Assembly (NCBI RefSeq): GCF_004293625.1
Contig: NZ_CP033040.1
Location: 2,185,001 to 2,249,000, forward strand
Source: Thiomicrorhabdus indica
Lineage (GTDB): Bacteria; Pseudomonadota; Gammaproteobacteria; Thiomicrospirales; Thiomicrospiraceae
Length of the DNA stretch: 64,000 nt
Reading direction: 5' to 3'
Shown: one piece after another, positions 60,479 through 64,000 of the stretch
Position numbering within the stretch: the first letter of the stretch is position 1
How the letters are laid out: every line of letters begins with the position of its first letter
Notes under the pieces: generated by a model
What the model saw: the letters and a program-made list of their open reading frames with translations, nothing else
Told to the model about the DNA's origin: nothing
The model's database searches: none
Program-made: the position numbers and the translations under genes

Positions 60479-62020
60479 TTACGCCTTGCGAATAAACCGT
60501 TTAGGATTAAGGCCTAGCGCTAATAAAGCTGCGCCATAAACACAAATAGCACCAATGACAATCATCATTAACCAACCTAAACGCTGCCAAACGTCAAACT
60601 CTAACCATTCATATGAAAGCGGATCCAGCCAAATAATGAAAACAACCATTGCTAGGTTTGCCAATCCAATTTGAACACTTAGCTTGAACCAACCTGCTTG
60701 TGGTGCAAATACTTTTTGCTTGCGCAAATACCAAAACAACAACCCAGCATTCATAAAGGCAGAAATCGACGTTGCTGCGGCCAAACCAACGTGTGCAAAT
60801 GGGCCAATTAATAACAAGTTAAACACCATATTCGCTACAAGAGCAACAATCGCAACTTTTACAGGGGTTTTCATGTCTTTTCGCGCATAGAAGGCTGGCG
60901 CGAGAATTTTGACCAAAATAAAACCAAGTAAACCAAATGAATAAGCCATTAAGCTCATGCTTGCCATATTTACATCATGATTGGTAAAGGCTCCGTAATG
61001 GAAAAGGCTCACAACTAAGGGCTGCGCCAAAACCAAAAGCCCAAGCATTGCCGGCACACCGATTAAAAACACCAAACGCAAAGCTGAATCTAAATCTTCC
61101 TGAAATCCTTGCCAGTTTTCGTTTGCTGCTTTTTTAGACAGCCCTGGTAACACAACTGTGGCCAAAGCGACTCCAAACACTCCAAGCGGAAACTCCATTA
61201 GGCGGTCAGAATAATATAACCAAGAAACAGATCCCGTCACCAAAAACGATGCAAGAATGGTATCGACCAATAAATTAATTTGTGCAACCGATACCCCAAA
61301 TAACGCAGGAATCATTAAGCGTTTAACCTCACCAACGCCAGGATCAGTTTTACGTGTTGGATGCGGTAAGAGCCCGAGTTTATACAAAAATGGCAAATGA
61401 AACAGTAGCTGTACCACTCCTGCAACCAACACCCCCCAAGCTAACGCCATCACAGGAATTTCAAGCAGCGGTGAAACAAATACAGCAAAAGAAATCAGCA
61501 CTAAATTCAAAAAAACAGGTGTAAAGGCTGGTACGGCAAATTGGCTATAGGTGTTCATAATCGCAGAAGAAAAAGCGACTAGAGAAATCAACAGCAAATA
61601 AGGAAAAGTAATGGCCAGCATATCAGAAGCAAGATTGAACTTTTCAGGGTCATCAATAAAACCCGGTGCAAACACCATCATCCAAAGTGAAGATCCAAAA
61701 ACACCAAAAGCGGTTAGCAATAGCAAAATACCACCGAGTCGAAAAGCAATCGCATCAACCAGTTGCTTGACAGCTTCTTTTCCCCGTTTTTCTTTCGCCT
61801 CCGCCAACACTGGCACGAACGCCTGAGAAAAGGCACCTTCAGCAAACAATCGACGAAAGAAATTGGGAATTTTGAACGCAACGAAAAACGCATCGGCCCC
61901 CGCCGTCGCCCCAAAATATTTAGCGATAATCACATCACGCAAAAACCCTAAAATGCGTGAAATCATGGTCATGCTACCAACGGTTACTGCCGCTTTAATA
62001 ATTCGTTTCAAGGAGGACAC
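60479..62020 (-). CDS. murJ: Lipid II flippase MurJ
   Basis: A 513-residue MOP-family transporter with about 14 membrane helices. Typical MurJ segments are GFLRDVIIAKYFGAT, AFFVAFKIPNFFRRLFAEGAFSQAFVP and EFPLGVFGVALATVVLP. It flips lipid II to the periplasmic side for peptidoglycan synthesis. The start follows an AAGGAGG-like site. Diverges nowhere: rpsT lies upstream on the same strand with its own terminator. Confidence 0.96.
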   Translation of the reverse strand: MSSLKRIIKAAVTVGSMTMISRILGFLRDVIIAKYFGATAGADAFFVAFKIPNFFRRLFAEGAFSQAFVPVLAEAKEKRGKEAVKQLVDAIAFRLGGILLLLTAFGVFGSSLWMMVFAPGFIDDPEKFNLASDMLAITFPYLLLISLVAFSSAIMNTYSQFAVPAFTPVFLNLVLISFAVFVSPLLEIPVMALAWGVLVAGVVQLLFHLPFLYKLGLLPHPTRKTDPGVGEVKRLMIPALFGVSVAQINLLVDTILASFLVTGSVSWLYYSDRLMEFPLGVFGVALATVVLPGLSKKAANENWQGFQEDLDSALRLVFLIGVPAMLGLLVLAQPLVVSLFHYGAFTNHDVNMASMSLMAYSFGLLGFILVKILAPAFYARKDMKTPVKVAIVALVANMVFNLLLIGPFAHVGLAAATSISAFMNAGLLFWYLRKQKVFAPQAGWFKLSVQIGLANLAMVVFIIWLDPLSYEWLEFDVWQRLGWLMMIVIGAICVYGAALLALGLNPKRFIRKA

Positions 62021-62126
62021 CCGACAAGAAAAAACATGATTTTAACAGAGATAATGACAAAGGTTACCGGCCGGTAAGATTTTAAACAGCAACATGAATG
62101 CAAAGCACTCAGTATATTTTGGGTAT

Positions 62127-62160
62127 AAAAAAACCGAAGGCTTTGAAGACTCCGGTTTTG
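62127..62160 (-). terminator. Terminator of rpsT
   Basis: On the minus strand AAAACCG-GAGTCTTC...-CGGTTTT, an imperfect stem ending in T7. It lies about 25 bases after the rpsT stop. Confidence 0.8.
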
Positions 62161-62184
62161 CTTACGCTAATTAAAGCTTGGCAA

Positions 62185-62448
62185 TTATGCCATTGCTTTG
62201 ATGCGAGCGTTGATGCGGCTTTTTGAACGAGCTGCTTTGTTCTTGTGGATGATGCCTTTACGCGCCATGCCATCTAATTTTGATTGGGCAACACGGAACA
62301 ACTCATTTGCTTGTTCTTTGTTACCTTCTGCAATCGCTGCAAGAACTTTTTTAACTGCAGTACGCATATCAGAACGCATTGCTACGTTATGTTGACGATT
62401 TTTTTCGGCTTGACGTGCGCGCTTAGCGGCTTGTGCTGAGTTTGCCAT
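62185..62448 (-). CDS. rpsT: 30S ribosomal protein S20
   Basis: At 87 residues (E. coli 87), Lys/Arg-rich. [18 protein letters not shown] and [18 protein letters not shown] are characteristic. Binds 16S rRNA helices 9 and 44. Monocistronic, with a clear promoter and terminator. It lies upstream of murJ on the same strand. Confidence 0.98.
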   Translation of the reverse strand: MANSAQAAKRARQAEKNRQHNVAMRSDMRTAVKKVLAAIAEGNKEQANELFRVAQSKLDGMARKGIIHKNKAARSKSRINARIKAMA

Positions 62449-62792
62449 TTTTAAAACTCCATGGTTTTACGTGTTAACGATCCGTAGACCTATCATTAAC
62501 TATTTCTAATTAACACAACATCGATTCTATTCGTAAACAAAACTCGATGACTACTTGTGATTACATCCACTGAAAAAATTTCAGAGCGCGAATTATCGCA
62601 AAAAAAAGAAAACAAGTCAAGAATTTACGAACATCAAACAAGGATAAACCTTGATAAACCTTTAATAGGCCACTCAAAAAATTGATATTAACCAGATTCA
62701 ATCAACTTTACACCTTAAAATCTCGAATTTAGAAGCTGTTATGCTTTATTCTTACTCATTCGTAATCAAACTTATATAAGACTGTTCATAAA
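62449..62792. other. Intergenic region between divergent rpsT and motA
   Basis: 344 bases. It contains the rpsT promoter (62592-62620) with a leader of about 135 nt that could carry S20 autoregulation. The motA side (62650-62792) is AT-rich; I see no clear sigma-28 (TAAA-N15-GCCGATAA) or sigma-70 promoter. Confidence 0.6.
62592..62620 (-). promoter_or_regulatory. rpsT promoter
   Basis: On the minus strand TTGACT (62620-62615), a 17-base spacer, GATAAT (62597-62592), followed by TCGCGC, a GC-rich discriminator typical of growth-rate-controlled genes. Confidence 0.75.
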
Positions 62793-63590
62793 ATGCATAT
62801 TTCACTTAGCGCACTTTTTGGATTCATTCTCGGTATCGGCTTATTTGCATCAGCAGTGTTCTTTAACACCGACAATTATTTGATGTTTTTCAGCCTTTCA
62901 AGCTTACTCATGGTAATAGGCGGAACCATTGCCGCAGCGATGATTTCCTATGATGGCCGCTATGTCGCACTCGCTTTTAAAGAGATCTTATCGACCATGG
63001 TCTCTTCCAAAGTCAATCCAGTAAAGCTGTATGAAGATGTCGGTGAACTCATTGATTGGTCAAAAATCATTCGTACCCAAGGACTGGTGAAACTTGAACG
63101 TATTATTGAACTGCCAGACGAAGAAACCAGCTTTTTGAATCAATCATTCGTTTTTTTGCTCTCGGGTTACAAGGGCGCACACTTATACAATCTTCTACAA
63201 CACTCTCGTGAATCTATTTACGAGAGCAATATGCGTCCAGCCAAAGTCCTGTTAACGATGGCATCGACGGCACCGGCATTTGGTATGGTCGGAACGCTGG
63301 TGGGTTTAATCATTATGTTGAACTCAATGGAGGGCGATCCTTCCAAAATCGGTGGAGGCCTAGCGGTCGCACTGTTAACGACCCTTTACGGGGTTTTGAT
63401 GGCTCAGCTGGTACTCAAACCGGCGGCTCGAAAACTGGAACACAAACAAGACTTGGAAGCGCAACGCAACCTGATTCTGACAGAAGGAATCGTCTTACTC
63501 TCGGAAGGTGCAACGCCACTGGTGATCCAAGACACAATGAATTCTTATCTCCACCCTAACTTCCAGTTCCGCAAAGTAGCAAAACACTAA
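62793..63590 (+). CDS. motA: Flagellar motor stator protein MotA (PomA-like)
   Basis: At 265 residues, it has four membrane helices: LSALFGFILGIGLFASAV, LFFSLSSLLMVIGGTIAAA (loosely), then after the cytoplasmic loop APAFGMVGTLVGLIIMLNSM and GLAVALLTTLYGVLMAQLVL. The cytoplasmic loop has the charged residues that touch FliG. Partner of MotB, whose gene begins 22 bases on. The lack of a long N-terminal insert fits PomA/MotA of the sodium or proton type; the ion cannot be told. Confidence 0.92.
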   Translation: MHISLSALFGFILGIGLFASAVFFNTDNYLMFFSLSSLLMVIGGTIAAAMISYDGRYVALAFKEILSTMVSSKVNPVKLYEDVGELIDWSKIIRTQGLVKLERIIELPDEETSFLNQSFVFLLSGYKGAHLYNLLQHSRESIYESNMRPAKVLLTMASTAPAFGMVGTLVGLIIMLNSMEGDPSKIGGGLAVALLTTLYGVLMAQLVLKPAARKLEHKQDLEAQRNLILTEGIVLLSEGATPLVIQDTMNSYLHPNFQFRKVAKH

Positions 63591-63611
63591 AGAAGTCATG
63601 GGAGTCCTCAA

Positions 63612-64000
63612 ATGAAGAACGAAATACCCGTTTATGATTACAAGCCGGTCGAGCTCAAAAAGCCTAAAGAAGAAAATGACGAGTGGATGATCACCTATGC
63701 AGATGCCATGACCTTAGTCTTGGGGTTCTTTGTTTTGATCCTATCCATGTCAATGATCAACCAAAATCGATTTGAAGAGGTCTCTGAAGCAATCAACCAG
63801 GGGCTATTAAAGAAAAAAGAGCAGACTGAAATCAGCCCTCTGAAAGATTTACGCGCCAACCTTTCAGAAACTTTATTGGAGTTTCAAGTTTTACCATCTG
63901 AGGCGATTGAAGCCGGTGAGAACTATCTCAAAATCGACCTTCCTGGAAATATCCTATTTAAAACAGGTTCTGCAGATTTGGGATTAAAATCCAGTGAACT
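63612..64000 (+). CDS. motB: Flagellar motor protein MotB, N-terminal part (runs off the window)
   Basis: 129 codons are visible. A short cytoplasmic N-terminus is followed by DEWMITYADAMTLVLGFFVLILSMS, in which the ADAMT Asp is the ion-binding residue of the single helix. A plug/linker follows, and the start of the OmpA-like peptidoglycan-binding domain (KIDLPGNILFKTGSADL). Coupled to motA. The 3' end is beyond the window. Confidence 0.93.
   Translation, partial: MKNEIPVYDYKPVELKKPKEENDEWMITYADAMTLVLGFFVLILSMSMINQNRFEEVSEAINQGLLKKKEQTEISPLKDLRANLSETLLEFQVLPSEAIEAGENYLKIDLPGNILFKTGSADLGLKSSE

Larger units (their letters stand above)
1602..62074. repeat. Dispersed palindrome CCGGCCGG (25 copies)
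   Basis: Starts at 1602, 4775, 4954, 7467, 12640, 13921, 14490, 16355, 16652, 17120, 17351, 21420, 26255, 26997, 27250, 30403, 33768, 35387, 37948, 40017, 47058, 52562, 56050, 59803 and 62067. Seventeen are the decamer ACCGGCCGGT, many inside TTACCGGCCGGTAA. They lie in coding and non-coding DNA. In genes the reading frame varies, often giving Pro-Ala-Gly. The count was done by eye and may miss a copy. Confidence 0.85.

Noticed and set aside
1602-62074. CCGGCCGG as a classical DNA uptake sequence
   Set aside because: Known uptake sequences are not palindromic and are often paired as terminators; these copies are not. The over-representation stands but this explanation is not favoured.

Overview
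The window reads as a chromosomal segment of a moderately AT-rich sulfur-oxidising gammaproteobacterium. The best fit is the Thiomicrospira / Thiomicrorhabdus / Hydrogenovibrio group (an inference from a gammaproteobacterial 16S 5' part, an ilvE/arg/LPS housekeeping background, a Sox thiosulfate-oxidation module and many c-di-GMP proteins). I see no prophage, CRISPR array, tRNA or intact insertion sequence.

Layout. 1-977: 5' part of a 16S rRNA gene on the minus strand, with leader, boxA and two tandem promoters (to about 1454). 1707-7663 (minus): maf-rng-yhdP. 7787-8920: a HIT-like protein and an unrecognised membrane protein. 9047-19966: LPS/surface polysaccharide region (O-antigen ligase-like protein, several glycosyltransferases, a GT9 heptosyltransferase, msbA, an LpxL-type acyltransferase, hldE, gmhA). 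20030-23649: zinc-finger protein, ilvE, argD, argF. 23720-29549 (minus): ffs (SRP RNA)-dnaX-ybaB-recR plus a large Ig-like lipoprotein. 29817-33576: ElyC-like protein, hemN, an HDOD protein with degenerate EAL. 34213-39997: Spy-like protein, then mop, an AlgE-type porin, modA-modB-modD-modC. 40565-46265: a sigma-54 activator, soxA, soxX, a SoxH-like metallohydrolase, a periplasmic DsrE protein and a periplasmic rhodanese. 46334-54839: rlmKL, mltB-like transglycosylase, a PAS-GGDEF-EAL protein and an HD-GYP protein. 54901-62448 (minus): rpsT, murJ, rsuA-like, ribF, ileS, lspA. 62793-64000: motA and the start of motB.

The most interesting region is 34849-46265. Three 24-bp sites of the form CGTTAT-N12-ATAACG (34885, 40485, 42179) share 15-18 of 24 bases with one another. 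Each lies at the predicted transcription start of one unit: the mop/mod region, the sigma-54 activator gene, and soxAX. The geometry and arms match what I recall of the Escherichia coli ModE operator. The sequence therefore suggests that molybdate supply and a thiosulfate/sulfane-sulfur oxidation module are wired together, with the sox promoter being sigma-54 type and overlapped by the operator. The activator has a receiver-like domain without the phospho-acceptor aspartate.

Other points: the palindrome CCGGCCGG occurs 25 times in 64 kb (about 0.3 expected by rough base composition). dnaX carries an A10 run after which both shifted frames stop within three codons, pointing to a programmed short gamma subunit. 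A 263-bp MITE-like element with TTAA flanks sits between a gene and its terminator. A duplicated ~200-bp hairpin-bearing repeat separates ileS from lspA.
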